Assembly (NCBI RefSeq): GCF_947172395.1
Contig: NC_069110.1
Span: 5,710,127-5,774,126, forward strand
From: Bicyclus anynana
Taxonomy: Eukaryota; Arthropoda; Insecta; Lepidoptera; Nymphalidae
Direction: 5' to 3'
Length of the DNA stretch: 64,000 nt
Made by a program: the position numbers and the translations under genes. Below the pieces are notes generated by a model. That model did not search any database. It was not told the origin of the DNA and was given only the letters and a program-made list of their open reading frames with translations. This document shows positions 40,943 to 50,495 of the stretch, one piece after another (the first letter of the stretch is position 1; each line of letters begins with the position of its first letter).

Positions 40943-41574
40943 CTAAAAGTACTTCGAAAATATCAATTATGTAACTAGGGTTGTTGTGACTCTGATACTG
41001 GTTCGGAAGGTTGATTCTAAGACATTAACAAGTTTGCACTTGCTGTTTTATTACACATATACAAATTATTTGTTTTAAGTACATGAAAACCAGATACACC
41101 AAAATCGGCAGCTTTAAAATAAACATCGAAGAGTTTCACATTCTCAACTAAATAACTCAACTAAACTAAAGAAATTATAATACAATCACCTCACATCAAC
41201 AGTGTACACGTGCCAATGACAGACTTGCTCGCTTGCGTAAGTGAGTGATCGTGAGACGCGAAATAGTAAATACCTATCAGATATATAGAAATATATACCA
41301 TAGAAATCTTAATAGCGATAGAAATACGTAATACCCCGTGTACGCGTTATTATGTTACCGCGAAAATCACATACACCTTTAAAATTTAATAGACGCATAA
41401 TGCTAGCAACTGACTGTATTATAATTTTCAAATACATTGCGTCGTACGTTCAGTTACATCTGGAGTGTGCTATTGTATAAAAAGAAAAGGATATCTCACA
41501 ATGCGTAGTATTACCAGTCGGATTACCATGGACCATTTGATCCAGCCATAGAACTGTATACGTTAACCAATACC
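40943..41574. other. unassigned DNA
   Basis: No gene or repeat is recognised. A few GC-richer spots (GACAGACTTGCTCGCTTGCG near 41218) lie in otherwise AT-rich DNA. Confidence 0.45.
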
Positions 41575-41945
41575 GTTTTCACCATATGGGCACACGGGGC
41601 TCGTGCCCAGGGCCCCCATTCTTAGATGGCCCCGAAGGACAAATAATTTGAATATCCATCAAAAAATTACTTTAAGGATATACCGCATAGACGATTTTGC
41701 TCAACAAAAATCTCGAAAGAAACCATCGTCGTAATCGTCACCAAAAAACCAGCAGCATTTTAATATTATTAATGACATATTATTATATCATACTGTATTT
41801 GATTACTTGTAATAAAAGGTCATACTTAGTAAAAAAAAATTAGTATAATTAATTTTTTTCACTTTCCAAATAAAAAGGGTCCACAAATTTTGAGTGCAAA
41901 AGGGCCCCAGCCTAGTTTAAGAAATTAGTGGCAGTGTATCCAGTC
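41575..41945. repeat. dispersed repeat with GGGCCCC-rich ends
   Basis: The left part ATGGGCACACGGGGCTCGTG, CCCAGGGCCCCCATTCTTAG and the right part GGGTCCACAAATTTTGAGTG, AAAAGGGCCCCAGCC flank AT-rich DNA. GGGCCCCCC.ATTCTTA also occurs inside MITE-8 at 18.86 kb, so a related element is likely. No coding frame. Confidence 0.45.
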
Positions 41946-42084
41946 ACTCTACCACCAGTTACTGGTACAGTAAGTACAGGTGGAGGTACAGTACTGGATA
42001 CTCCACCACTATTGTTGCATTGCCTTATCTAGAAGGTAAGTAAGGCAGATGAGACTTCTGTTTCAGGCAACTTTAAAAAAGCGT

Positions 42085-42272
42085 CTGATGGAAGGCTTCG
42101 GCAGTGGCTAGTTACCAGATTACCAGCAAAGAAGCTCAGATACAATGCCGTGTAGAAACCGACTACTAGTGATATGTGACGCTTTATTATAAACCAATAC
42201 TTTTTTCATGTTACCACGCTTACACTATCGTCATCTTACATCAGTTGAAATGGCAGTCAAGCAGTAATTAAA
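42085..42272 (+). repeat. SINE-B 3' two thirds, decayed
   Basis: GGAAGGCTTCGGCAGTGGCT with AGTTACCAGATTACCAGCAA, then CAATGCCGTGTAGAAACCGA, CACGCTTACACTATCGTCAT and ACATCAGTTGAAATGGCAGT with CAAGCAG follow SINE-B. The head is missing. Confidence 0.65.
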
Positions 42273-42419
42273 AAAATATATATCGAGCCATTAAATAAAT
42301 ATTGGTTGAATGGCTTAACATTCTTCCAAGAAATTAATTATTGGTCGTCGCAGTTGGGAACTTTGTCTGAGTTACATACCAAGTCTTGGAGATCAAGAGA
42401 ATAAAATAAGAGACACTCT

Positions 42420-42535
42420 AAGACTCCGCCAATCCGCATTGAAACATCGTGGTGGTTTTATGTTCCAAGACCTCTCCAAAAAAAGGTCTGTCCCTACAGA
42501 TGCCATCAAAATTAAGTAGATGATGATGACAAAGG
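42420..42535 (+). repeat. SINE-D-like 3' end, decayed
   Basis: GACTCCGCCAATCCGCATTG, ATCGTGGTGGTTTTATGTTC and CAAGACCTCTCCAAAAAAAG with AGTAGATGATGATGAC fit a SINE-D/A-type 3' end with GATGATGA tail. Confidence 0.5.
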
Positions 42536-43290
42536 CTTAGTTAAAAGTTTAAAAAATAACGTGTGGTTTTATTTATTGACCAAAATATTTGCAATTAAAC
42601 CTCGTTTTAAGATCATGCTTTTAGGCTACTAATATTCAATTTAGGCTACTAAATTTTTATAATAGCAACTGTACCGCTATTCTGTAATTCTTTAATCAGC
42701 AATCACTCACTGCAAATTATATTTTCTTAGAAGCTTGTTCGTTCATTTATTATTCAGCCGACATCAATACTGCATTTAGAATCTACGAAGTAGAGTAAGG
42801 GCTCCGATTACAAAATCATATTTCATTAATCGCACGTATTGAATTTAAAATGTATCTACTTTATCTTGTTTTGGTATCTTGTTGTAGCCTAAAAAGATCA
42901 GCAAAAAAAATCGAAACAACCCGTTCTCGTATAGGCCATGACAGTTTGCAATACAATTATTGTATTGATTCATGTGATTGCACCTGGTTTCTAGTCATAA
43001 ACAGTATTATTTCAGAACTAAGAACATCGAGAAAGATCGCTGGTAGGTACCTAGTTTGTAAGTTATCTGGGTTGTAATTAGCTAACCATATTGCGAAATA
43101 AAATAAGTTCATACGATACACCGAGCCAGCCGTCAGATACCTATATCGAGCGCAAATAACACTATCGTAATTTATAATCAAGTATTATTATAGAAACATT
43201 ACAGCGACTTATTAATATATTTGAATCGAATCATATAGGTGTGGCCGTGAGAAAGTTGTGGTGTCAATGGATTATGAGCCAGACGACTTT
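42536..43290. other. unassigned DNA
   Basis: No gene or repeat is recognised; frames of 74-75 codons overlap on both strands without any recognised similarity. Confidence 0.45.
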
Positions 43291-43291
43291 C

Positions 43292-43542
43292 TGGGCCGAG
43301 ATAGTCAAGTGGATACGACCTCTGTCTTTGATTCGGAGGGCGTAAGTTCGAATCCTGGCCCGGCCATGCACCTCCAACTCTTCAGTTATGTGAAGAGTTG
43401 GAGGTGCATACATGCAATTGTGCATTCTAAGAAATTAAATAACAGTGAAGGAAAATCACCGTAAGGAAACCTGCATACTTGAGAGTTTTCATAATTCTCT
43501 GCGAGTATGAAGTCTGCCAATCCGCATTGGGCTAGCGTGTCA
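43292..43542 (+). repeat. SINE-A with an internal 19-bp hairpin
   Basis: GGGCCGAGATAGTCAAGTGG (box A), GGCGTAAGTTCGAATCCTGG (box B) and CCATGCACCTCCAACTC are followed by an inverted copy of the CACCTCCAACT segment (43366-43384 against 43391-43409). Then come CATTCTAAGAAATTAAAT, CAGTGAAGGAAAATCACCG and CCAATCCGCATTGGGC. The final hairpin and tail are absent. Confidence 0.85.
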
Positions 43543-43587
43543 ATACATGTGTTGAACGTTTTTCATTAATACTTGTTTGAATAGTAT

Positions 43588-43745
43588 CGGATGTCTGCGA
43601 CTGGCTTCGATTTTTCCGAGCTAAAAGTAGCCTATTTGCTACTCCATAACCTTCTTTATCTTTTTGTAAAAGACCCGCTTAAATCTGTTCTATCATGCTA
43701 GAGATTATCCCGGATAAAAAGACAGACAGACAAATATTTCAAAGA
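43588..43745. repeat. retroelement end-like fragment, reversed
   Basis: TCGGATGTCTGCGACTGGCT, TCGATTTTTCCGAGCTAAAA, GTAGCCTATTTGCTACTCCA and CCGGATAAAAAGACAGACAG resemble the decayed ends at 16.4 and 18.3 kb. Confidence 0.45.
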
Positions 43746-44120
43746 AAACACAGTTTCCTATTTTAAAATCACAGACGGAATCTCTAATTTTATTTATATA
43801 TATGTATGTCTTTACTATCGATTAGTTTATTAAACATAATCATATTCCCGTTATCGGAAATAACAATACAGCCATTTATATAGACCAATTAACTATTTAT
43901 GGATTTCATTTGATATGCGGCGATTACGAAACATCACTTTGAATCTAATAAATTAACATTATTTTGTCAGGATTTTAAAATTAGTCGCAAAATATTCATG
44001 TTTCACCTTTGAACTACTAGCAAAATAGCCAATAGGTATTTATTTTACCTCCTGGCTGACTGTATTTTTGTTATTGTACTTCTGAATCAACGGCATTGTG
44101 GTGATTTAAATGTCCATTAA
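43746..44120. other. unassigned AT-rich DNA
   Basis: No gene or repeat recognised. Confidence 0.45.
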
Positions 44121-44290
44121 ATGTGTGAAGAGGTGCTGAAATTGCGACACTGTACCGAAAAGTGGAGTGGTGGTCAACCCCTCACAAGGTGGATTCATGA
44201 TATCAAGCGTTACAGAGAGCTGCAAGAACTAATCAGGCCTTTGTACAGCAGCAGTGCATCGGCTGAACTTAATGATAATGAAGCAAGTCA
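44121..44290 (+). pseudogene. LINE-R (RTE-like) extreme C-terminus
   Basis: The 66-codon frame includes QPLTRWIHDIKR, which corresponds to RPSTRQTDDIKR in the 58-kb copy and to the TRWTDDIKR consensus of RTE ORFs. The end CAGGCCTTTGTACAGCAGCA with GTGCATCGGCTGAAC and AATGATAATGAAGC aligns with the C-terminus and GAT-rich tail. A deletion removes most of the segment between DIKR and the last block. An old, 5'-truncated copy. Confidence 0.6.
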
Positions 44291-44684
44291 TCAACTGTAC
44301 CTCAATCATCATGGCTGCTAAGGAAAAAAATACATTTACTTATAGACGAGTAAATTGCTTTTAATTGCTTTGCATTAAATCATATAAAGTACCGTACTCG
44401 AGCAGGTTCGGGTATTCATCGTGATCGCCCTTTCACGGAGCAACGCACAGCGTGATTTGCCCAATCTGAGGTATGTACGACATGAGCAAGTATAGCAACA
44501 ATCTGCCGGCAATAGATGACACGCTCGAGTTGACCCCGCTATAACTCATCATAATCAGCCTACTTGACTTAGACTTGGACTGTGGCTTTCATATGGCTCA
44601 AAGTCACTCAGCGTGCCTCCTCCCTCGTAAATTTAACTATAAGTTTTCGAGAAATTATTATTAATAATTAATTATAATATTAAT
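44291..44684. other. unassigned DNA
   Basis: Slightly GC-richer at 44390-44540 (GGTTCGGGTATTCATCGTGA). No gene or repeat recognised. Confidence 0.4.
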
Positions 44685-44745
44685 ACCGGACTCTTAGAAC
44701 CTGCTTGTATACTAAGCCTAATTGAAATAAATGAACATTGACTGG
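44685..44745 (+). repeat. LINE-J-type 3' tail
   Basis: GAACCTGCTTGTATACTAAG, CCTAATTGAAATAAATGAAC and ATTGACTGG match the tails at 37.25 and 51.66 kb. Confidence 0.6.
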
Positions 44746-45153
44746 TGATACAATATCTAACAAAAATCCTATATCGGCGTTATAATAATAAAAAAGCATG
44801 TTGATTATATTGATAAAAGTACTAAATAAATGCAACATTAATCTTCTATACGACGTCTAATCGATATAGACCATAAACGGCATTTGCGCTTAGGATGTAC
44901 CGAATATGTATCGGCAAAATACACCAACACCATGTTTAAGAGTTACTTTAACATTAATTGACTTGTTTGTCCGAGCCAAGGTCAAATGTATATGAGGGAA
45001 TCACCTCATCTTCCCATATTTGGAATCTTGAGTTTGATTCTAATGTTGGATGGTATCTAATGTATCTCTTGAAATAGCTTTTTCTTATAAAGATGAAAAC
45101 TTTTAATTTGAAATTTATATGACTTGTTGATGTTTTATTTTTAACCAACACGC

Positions 45154-45427
45154 CGGCCGCGTGGCGCAGTGGGTAGCGACCCTGCTTTCTGCATACTCGG
45201 CCGTGGGTTCGATTCCCACAACTGGAAAATATTTGTGTGATGAGCATGGGTTTTTTCCAGTGTCTGTGTGTATTTAAACATTATCCAAGTATTTATATGC
45301 AGTATATAAATGTGTATGAATATTATAATATCAACTATCTTAGTACCCATAACACAAGCTCCTTTGTATGCTTACTTTGGGGCTAGATAGTGATGTGTAT
45401 TATTTAAGTATATTTATTTAAAAAAAA
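45154..45427 (+). repeat. SINE-C, full-length reference copy
   Basis: The head GGCCGCGTGGCGCAGTGGGT (box A) and CGTGGGTTCGATTCCCACAA (box B) are strongly tRNA-like. The body AAATATTTGTGTGATGAGCA, GTGTCTGTGTGTATTTAAAC, GAATATTATAATATCAACTA and CTTACTTTGGGGCTAGATAG leads to a TATTTATTTAAAAAAAA tail. A second copy is at 60.63-61.03 kb. Two overlapping minus-strand frames (97 and 69 codons) are antisense readings of it. It is not a functional tRNA because no acceptor stem closes. Confidence 0.9.
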
Positions 45428-46127
45428 CTCTATAAATGAAATTTCCAATATAGTGTTTTATTTATTTAGTTTATTTATAACATTTTAAACGTAATAAAAA
45501 TCTAATTTATACAAGAATTACTCGTACGTATTTTGAGTTCTTGTGAAACGGGTGACACACGATTTTGATAACATTTTGTATATACTCGTAGCTACCTAAA
45601 TAAGTTTTTATTTATAGAATTACTCTATATACATAGATTTTATTTTTATATTTCAGATATTAACTTATAAGTAATTTATAATAAATAAATCATATTATAT
45701 TAGTCCTAAAATAAATTCACCTTGGTTGGAGCATCCCCCAGATACATAAGATAAGATATAGCGTTGACATAAAATTTATAATACCACTGTATCCCTAAGT
45801 GTGGATCTACAACAAAATAATCATATCCAAAACAAAATAAAATAAGGATTTAACAAAAAAACACACGCTGCTCGGTCGTTTAGGTACCACCAGAGACTAT
45901 ATTTTTTTTTGCTACAGTTGAGTAAACTATTTATTTCGTCTTGTTTTGAAGTAAACAAAAAGTGAGTTGCAATAAAATCAGTTGCGATTTCTAATATTTT
46001 AGTTAAACATTCACTTAGTAACTTTTGTGTAACGTGATTTGTACTTTTAAAGCACCAGCCCTCTCTATTCTTCTTTTTTTCTGCATACAATCGAAGCCTG
46101 GTACCTTCCAATCTTCCACTTGGTGCA
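45428..46127. other. unassigned AT-rich DNA
   Basis: No gene is recognised. The 114-codon minus-strand frame at 45821-46165 overlaps a SINE-D tail and shows no domain I know. Confidence 0.5.
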
Positions 46128-46345
46128 GTGTCAATGACATTCACTCGAGGACCTTCCGACTCCAACGACCATCAGATATGTCCAGCCTATTGCCATAAGA
46201 GATCATCACAGTTGGGGAATCATACAAAGCCAAGTCTCCCTCCTTATAACAGAGAGGATATGGAACTTAGACCCACCATGCTGCTCCAATGCGGCATAGC
46301 GGTGATAATGTTAAATTATTAGATGTTAATGATAATGATCAGGTT
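46128..46345 (+). repeat. SINE-D-like 3' half
   Basis: ACTCGAGGACCTTCCGACTC, GCCTATTGCCATAAGAGATC, CCAAGTCTCCCTCCTTATAA, CAGAGAGGATATGGAACTTA, CATGCTGCTCCAATGCGGCA, TAGCGGTGATAATG and a final TTAATGATAATGATCAGG follow SINE-D order. Confidence 0.55.
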
Positions 46346-46481
46346 AATGCTTAAAGTGCTAAAAGGGGGAAGGGGGTTGGCTGAGTGACACCAACAACTT
46401 CGCAACTTCGGAATGACAATTTTAATTGAAACTTTTTTAAAAGAAACTATCGTAACTAAAATAACTCAGTATTTCATATAG

Positions 46482-46535
46482 ACTTACCCAGGATTCGAAT
46501 CCACATGATTACCAGTGGACCAGTGAGGCTGTTAT
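46482..46535 (-). repeat. tRNA-like SINE head, reversed
   Basis: The minus strand reads CCTCACTGGTCCACTGGTAA (box A-like) and GTGGATTCGAATCCTGGGTA (box B). No body of a known family follows, and no cloverleaf can be closed. Confidence 0.5.
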
Positions 46536-47078
46536 TTTAGTAGTTTTAATAGTTTGGTTTTCTAGTTTTCTATACATCTAAGATGGTCTGTGTACATTTT
46601 AAATCTGTATTAGGTACTTATATTTCCTTAGTGCATGCCGTGACAACCAATGAATGAGTCTGCAATAATTGACATAAATTAAATATTTCTTTAAATTTTG
46701 TTGTAAGATTATAATTATTGTAACCTGTTAGTGTCCTGTTTAAATAAATAAAATAAACTAAGCTGTATCAAATAATTCTATAAGCCTATAGAGTGTCAAT
46801 GGGTTGATGATGATGGATGATGACGATGAATTTGTGTAAGCAAGCTTCAAAAGTACGAGTCTCTTTATGTAACATAAACAAATGTTATAACACTCGGCCT
46901 TCCGCAAATAATTTAAATGTAATATGATTTGGTTAGTATTACTTGCCAAGAATTTTATTGTTATGTTTTGGTGGTAGCAAGGTCATGAGTATCTACTCAA
47001 TGTTCAATTAACTTCCGTTGTCTACAATTTTGTTTATTTATTGTTATGTAGGTAAATGCAGCAGTTTGCAGCATATGA
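46536..47078. other. unassigned AT-rich DNA
   Basis: No gene or repeat recognised. Confidence 0.45.
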
Positions 47079-47102
47079 GACGTGATAGTCCAGTGGATTT
47101 GA
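47079..47102 (+). repeat. SINE-A head (5' part of a split copy)
   Basis: GACGTGATAGTCCAGTGGAT with TTGA is the box A part of SINE-A. The copy is interrupted here by SINE-B and resumes at 47431. Confidence 0.8.
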
Positions 47103-47430
47103 TGGCCTCCGTGACGTAGTGGTATGTGCGGCGGATTTACAAAACGGACCTGGGTTCAATCCCCAGCTGGGCAGATTGAGATTTTCTTAATTGGTCTAAG
47201 TCTGGCTGGTGGGAGGCTTCGGCCGTGGCTAGTTACCACCCTACCGGCAAACACCGCTAAGCGATTTAGCGTTCCGTACGATGTCGTGTAAAAACCGAAA
47301 TGGAGTGTAGATTTTCATCCTCCTTCTAACAATTTAGCCCGCTTACATCTTAGACTGCACCATCACTTAACATCAGGTGAGAGTGTAGTCAAGGGCTAAC
47401 TTGTAAAGAATAAAATAGAAATAAAAATAT
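47103..47430 (+). repeat. SINE-B inserted within SINE-A
   Basis: Complete SINE-B: GGCCTCCGTGACGTAGTGGT (box A), GACCTGGGTTCAATCCCCAG (box B), TTGGTCTAAGTCTGGCTGGT, GGGAGGCTTCGGCCGTGGCT, GTTACCACCCTACCGGCAAA, CACTTAACATCAGGTGAGAG and CTAACTTGTAAAGAATAAAA with an A/T-rich tail. The flanks GATTTGA and TATATGA are consistent with a diverged target duplication of about 6-7 bp. Confidence 0.9.
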
Positions 47431-47706
47431 ATGACCTCTGCCTTCGGTTCGGAGGGTGTAGGTTCGAATTCGGTCCGGGGCATGCACCTCCGACTTTTCA
47501 GTTGTGTGCATTTTAAAAAAATATAGCACATGCCTCAAACGATGAAGAAAAACATAGTGAGGAAACCTGCATACCTGAGAAATTTCTAAATTCTCTAGTG
47601 TGTGTGAAGTCTGCTCAGTGCCCATCCGCATTGAACTAAGGCCTAACCCTTCTCATACTGAGAGGAGACTCGTGCTCAACAGTGAGCCGAATATGGGCTG
47701 TTAAAG
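47431..47706 (+). repeat. SINE-A body (3' part of the split copy)
   Basis: ATGACCTCTGCCTTCGGTTC, GTGTAGGTTCGAATTCGGTC (box B), CTTTTCAGTTGTGTGCATTT, AACATAGTGAGGAAACCTGC, the hairpin CTTCTCATACTGAGAGG and AACAGTGAGCCGAATATGGG. It continues exactly where the head at 47079-47102 stops. The 80-codon minus-strand frame is repeat-derived. Confidence 0.88.
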
Positions 47707-48060
47707 GTGAAATGTAACAATTTCTTAGTAGTTGTAATATAAAAGTGTAAAATATAAAACATGGCAGAGATGTTTTTTCCTAACAGATAGACTGAAAAAT
47801 CTACAAAAACCAAAGGTCTTAAATATCCTATCCTTAATTAGGGTTTTAGTCCACGAAATCTTACGCGTAGAAATACTTGAAAGCCAACCTTTAAGAAACA
47901 AACATACAAACAAACAAACTCTTTAGCTTCATAATATGCAACCAAATTGTGCACACGCGCTCTCAGTCGTAGAACACCATAAATAGAACCGGACGTAGTT
48001 ATTGTTTTGCTTGTAATAAATATTATAATTTGTGAATGTTGTCCATACTTGACTGTACAA
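47707..48060. other. unassigned DNA
   Basis: Weak Rep-H-like motifs (CATACAAACAAACAAACTCT near 47902) and otherwise nothing recognised. Confidence 0.4.
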
Positions 48061-48074
48061 CCTTACCAAGGGCA

Positions 48075-48210
48075 AATTCGATCACTGATAAGCGGTCAGC
48101 GTCTCTAACTCATTGGGTTATGGGTTAGATTAATAGTTGAAGCCAATGATTTCATGGTAAGCGGACTCAACATCGAGAATTCATGGGTTCGAATCCACGA
48201 AATCTCGACT
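48075..48210 (+). repeat. two tRNA-like heads in tandem
   Basis: GATAAGCGGTCAGCGTCTCT with TTGGGTTATGGGTTAGATTA, and about 70 bp on CATGGTAAGCGGACTCAACA with AATTCATGGGTTCGAATCCA, both have the A/B box layout of a tRNA-derived SINE head. The second has a good box B. They may be two fragments of one SINE family or a dimer. Confidence 0.45.
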
Positions 48211-48437
48211 GCCTAATGTTTTCTATAAAGTTATTTCGAAGAGTATGAAATTTTCTGATCTAGTTTCTCATTCATTCTTTTACCATAGTACCGCTAGGTA
48301 TTGCAGTAGTCCACCCTTACGTAGTTCAAAGATTTTAGATCCTTAGTTCCTGATTTGCAGTGCAAAGTTAAAATTGCTTAACAAAATATTAATAATTGTA
48401 TTATTGCATTGCCCAAGCAAGCGCTTGAGCACTCAGA

Positions 48438-48492
48438 TGTCCCACAACGGAAGGGATGTCCCGCAACGGAAGGGATGTCCCGCAACGAAAGG
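48438..48492 (+). repeat. 19-bp tandem repeat, three units
   Basis: GATGTCCCACAACGGAAGG, GATGTCCCGCAACGGAAGG and GATGTCCCGCAACGAAAGG follow one another. The array ends precisely at the left arm of the inverted repeat at 48492. Confidence 0.9.
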
Positions 48493-48563
48493 ACAATTTT
48501 TATATTACTTCCTTTCTAAACCAAAAATAAAAACTATACGCGTTAATGATTAATTAACGCGTT
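48492..48563 (+). repeat. left arm of a 71-bp inverted repeat pair
   Basis: GACAATTTTTATATTACTTC, CTTTCTAAACCAAAAATAAA and ACGCGTTAATGATTAATTAA with CGCG are the reverse complement of 50349-50419, differing by one A in an A-run. A short palindrome (ACGCGTTAAT...ATTAACGCGT) closes the inner side. Confidence 0.88.
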
Positions 48564-48739
48564 TTGTTTTAATTTTAATTTAATACCCGAAGGAAGGTAA
48601 ATTCTGGAACATAAATTCGTTTGAATTTATTCAGTAGTTTCACAATGATTCCACGTTCGATTCATTCGAGTTCCACGGTGAACAAAAAAATGTTATACCG
48701 ACAAAAAAAAATATAAACATAATATTTTTGGCTTCATCT

Positions 48740-48875
48740 GATCTCTCACAGGTCGTGTCGGTTTGCCGTCCCATCGTATTTCTAGAGTGAGGGAAAAGAG
48801 AGTGCACCTGTGCTTGCGAACACACACTTGTGTACCATGAGATTAGCCGCCGTGACTGAAAAGTCGGTTAGGAGC
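48740..48875 (+). repeat. SINE-F copy, 3' part
   Basis: GTCGTGTCGGTTTGCCGTCC with CATCG, GAGAGTGCACCTGTGCTTGC, GAACACACACTTGTGTACCA and GAGATTAGCCGCCGTGACTG match the order in the copy at 49.3 kb (GGAGAGTGCACCAGTGTTTA, CGTGCACACTTGTGCAC, GAGATTGGCCACTGTTG). Confidence 0.6.
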
Positions 48876-49149
48876 ATATTATTGTTTACTCTGTATAAAA
48901 TTATCAGTGATCTCAGTGATCTCAATTTTCCTTATCACTAGTATTTGGTATATAACGGAGAAAATGCGAACATAATGGCTTCTATAAGAGCATACTGGGG
49001 CGAGGTCATCGCTATTACTAGCTAATAAGTTAAGTACACTTATCTAAGTTACAACCTTACCTCCATACCTTCGTGAGAAAAAGGGCCTAAATATACAATG
49101 TAGTGCTACTATAATAATAGTACAGTTTCCTACTATAATAAATGCACCG

Positions 49150-49415
49150 AACCGGGGCTATTGGTTAAATATCTACCTCTCTATTTCGTTGCGTTGGGAG
49201 TTAGGAAGTTGGAGGTTTTGATACACAACCGTGCCTCGAAGAACACGTAAATCCGTCGGTCCTGTGCCCGATATTTCACCGGTCGAAGGTATGGAGAGTG
49301 CACCAGTGTTTACGTGCACACTTGTGCACTATAATATCTCTTTGTATACGGTTAATCTCAACATGAGATTGGCCACTGTTGAAAAATACGGTTGTGAGGA
49401 TATTCTAAAAGCAGT
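49150..49415 (+). repeat. SINE-F copy, longer
   Basis: CGAACCGGGGCTATTGGTTA, CTCTCTATTTCGTTGCGTTG, GGTTTTGATACACAACCGTG, CGGTCCTGTGCCCGATATTT, GGAGAGTGCACCAGTGTTTA and GAGATTGGCCACTGTTGAAA. GAGGTTTTGATAC may be a degenerate box B. The 62-codon frame at 49231-49419 reads this repeat and is not taken as a gene. Confidence 0.6.
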
Positions 49416-49670
49416 TTAACGTTGCTCCATTATATTTTGAAAATGTTGCACATTGTACCGTTTAAAGAACACAATAATGATCAGACCTTGGCCCGAGACT
49501 GCCCGAGACCGATTTCGTCTATTCGCTTTGAATGTAGGTATTAAATAATATACAATGTTTCAAGGCTTGGCTATTTCAAAGATTTTTATTCATTCAAACG
49601 TCTATTTGTACGTAGAGAGATAGATTTTAAACTTAAAGTAAAAATTAAAACTTTTTTATTTTATTTAGAC

Positions 49671-49792
49671 GTGATGACCCAGTGGATATGACCTCTACCT
49701 ACGACTCGGAAGGCCAATTCACATTTAGCTAGCATGATGGACGATGGAGGAGACTCGTGCTCAACAGAGAACCGAATATGGGTTGATAATGA
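49671..49792 (+). repeat. SINE-A, large internal deletion
   Basis: The head GACGTGATGACCCAGTGGAT with ATGACCTCTACC joins CCAATTCACATTTAGCTAGC and the end GGAGGAGACTCGTGCTCAAC with CCGAATATGGGTTGATAATG. About 190 bp of body are gone. Confidence 0.8.
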
Positions 49793-50068
49793 ATATAACT
49801 ACATATGTATTTTCTGTATTAAAATATTACTACCTTCTGTAAGTTTCAGTGACTGAGAATGTCTGTGTTTTGTAGTGACAAGTGTAATATAAAAGTACAT
49901 TAACGTTTAGGCTTGCAAATAGTATCCTCATTATATGGTTACTTAGACAGTAGTTACTAACTAGGACTTAACACCTCGGAACAACGTCAGATTGTATACA
50001 AAAACGTTTGTAAAATGGGTCAAGAACAATTAAAGCTTTTCAAGTATATCTAGATTTACTCGTATGTC
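49793..50068. other. unassigned DNA
   Basis: No gene or repeat recognised. Confidence 0.4.
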
Positions 50069-50069
50069 A

Positions 50070-50264
50070 GTTGGTCGGCTTCGGCCGTGGCTAGTTACCA
50101 TCCTATCAGCTGCGAAACGATTTAGAGTGTTAGGGAGAGTGTCTGATCCCGCGATAGAAACCTTCAGAGTTAGAAAATACCTTTTCCAAGTTAGCACGCT
50201 TCCATCTAAGACTTCGTGGTGGGATCACAATGAAGAACTAACTTGTTGTAGAATTTGAAGTAAA
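50070..50264 (+). repeat. SINE-B 3' two thirds, diverged
   Basis: GGCTTCGGCCGTGGCTAGTT with ACCATCCTATCAGCTGCGAA, ACGATTTAGAGTGTTAGG, CAAGTTAGCACGCTTCCATC and AACTAACTTGTTGTAGAAT follow the SINE-B order; the head is missing. The 64-codon frame at 50064 reads the repeat. Confidence 0.6.
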
Positions 50265-50348
50265 CATATAGGTCTATAAAACATAATATTTTCTCTCGCA
50301 TTTATTTAGTCGTCCTTTTAAAAATTATAAAAAGATCAACGCGTAAGA

Positions 50349-50419
50349 AACGCGTTAATTAATCATTAACGCGTATAGTTTTATTTTTGGTTTAGAAAGG
50401 AAGTAATATAAAAATTGTC
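50349..50419 (-). repeat. right arm of the 71-bp inverted repeat pair
   Basis: AACGCGTTAATTAATCATTA with ACGCGTATAG, TTTATTTTTGGTTTAGAAAG and GAAGTAATATAAAAATTGTC mirror 48492-48563. Confidence 0.88.
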
Positions 50420-50449
50420 TCGTAAATATTTCAAGGTCGACGGTTCTGT

Positions 50450-50495
50450 AGTTTAGAAATTCAATGCGGACGAAGTCGCCGGCGTCCGCTAGTCA
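50450..50495. repeat. Rep-P terminal fragment
   Basis: AATTCAATGCGGACGAAGTC with GCCGGCGTCCGCTAGTC is a short, well-kept Rep-P end. Confidence 0.7.

Noticed and set aside
45154..45240. Functional tRNA gene at the SINE-C head
   Set aside because: Boxes A and B are good, but no acceptor stem pairs and the sequence runs on into the SINE body; the same layout recurs at other loci.
45821..46165. 114-codon minus-strand frame
   Set aside because: Overlaps a SINE-D tail at one end and AT-rich DNA at the other; composition is that of chance translation.
48438..48492. CRISPR-like array
   Set aside because: Three contiguous 19-bp units without spacers in eukaryotic DNA; this is a simple tandem repeat.
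49231..49419. 62-codon frame with GPVPDISPVEGMESAP as a conserved small protein
   Set aside because: The sequence belongs to the dispersed SINE-F repeat, also present at 48.74 kb without the frame; peptide recurrence in databases would reflect the repeat.
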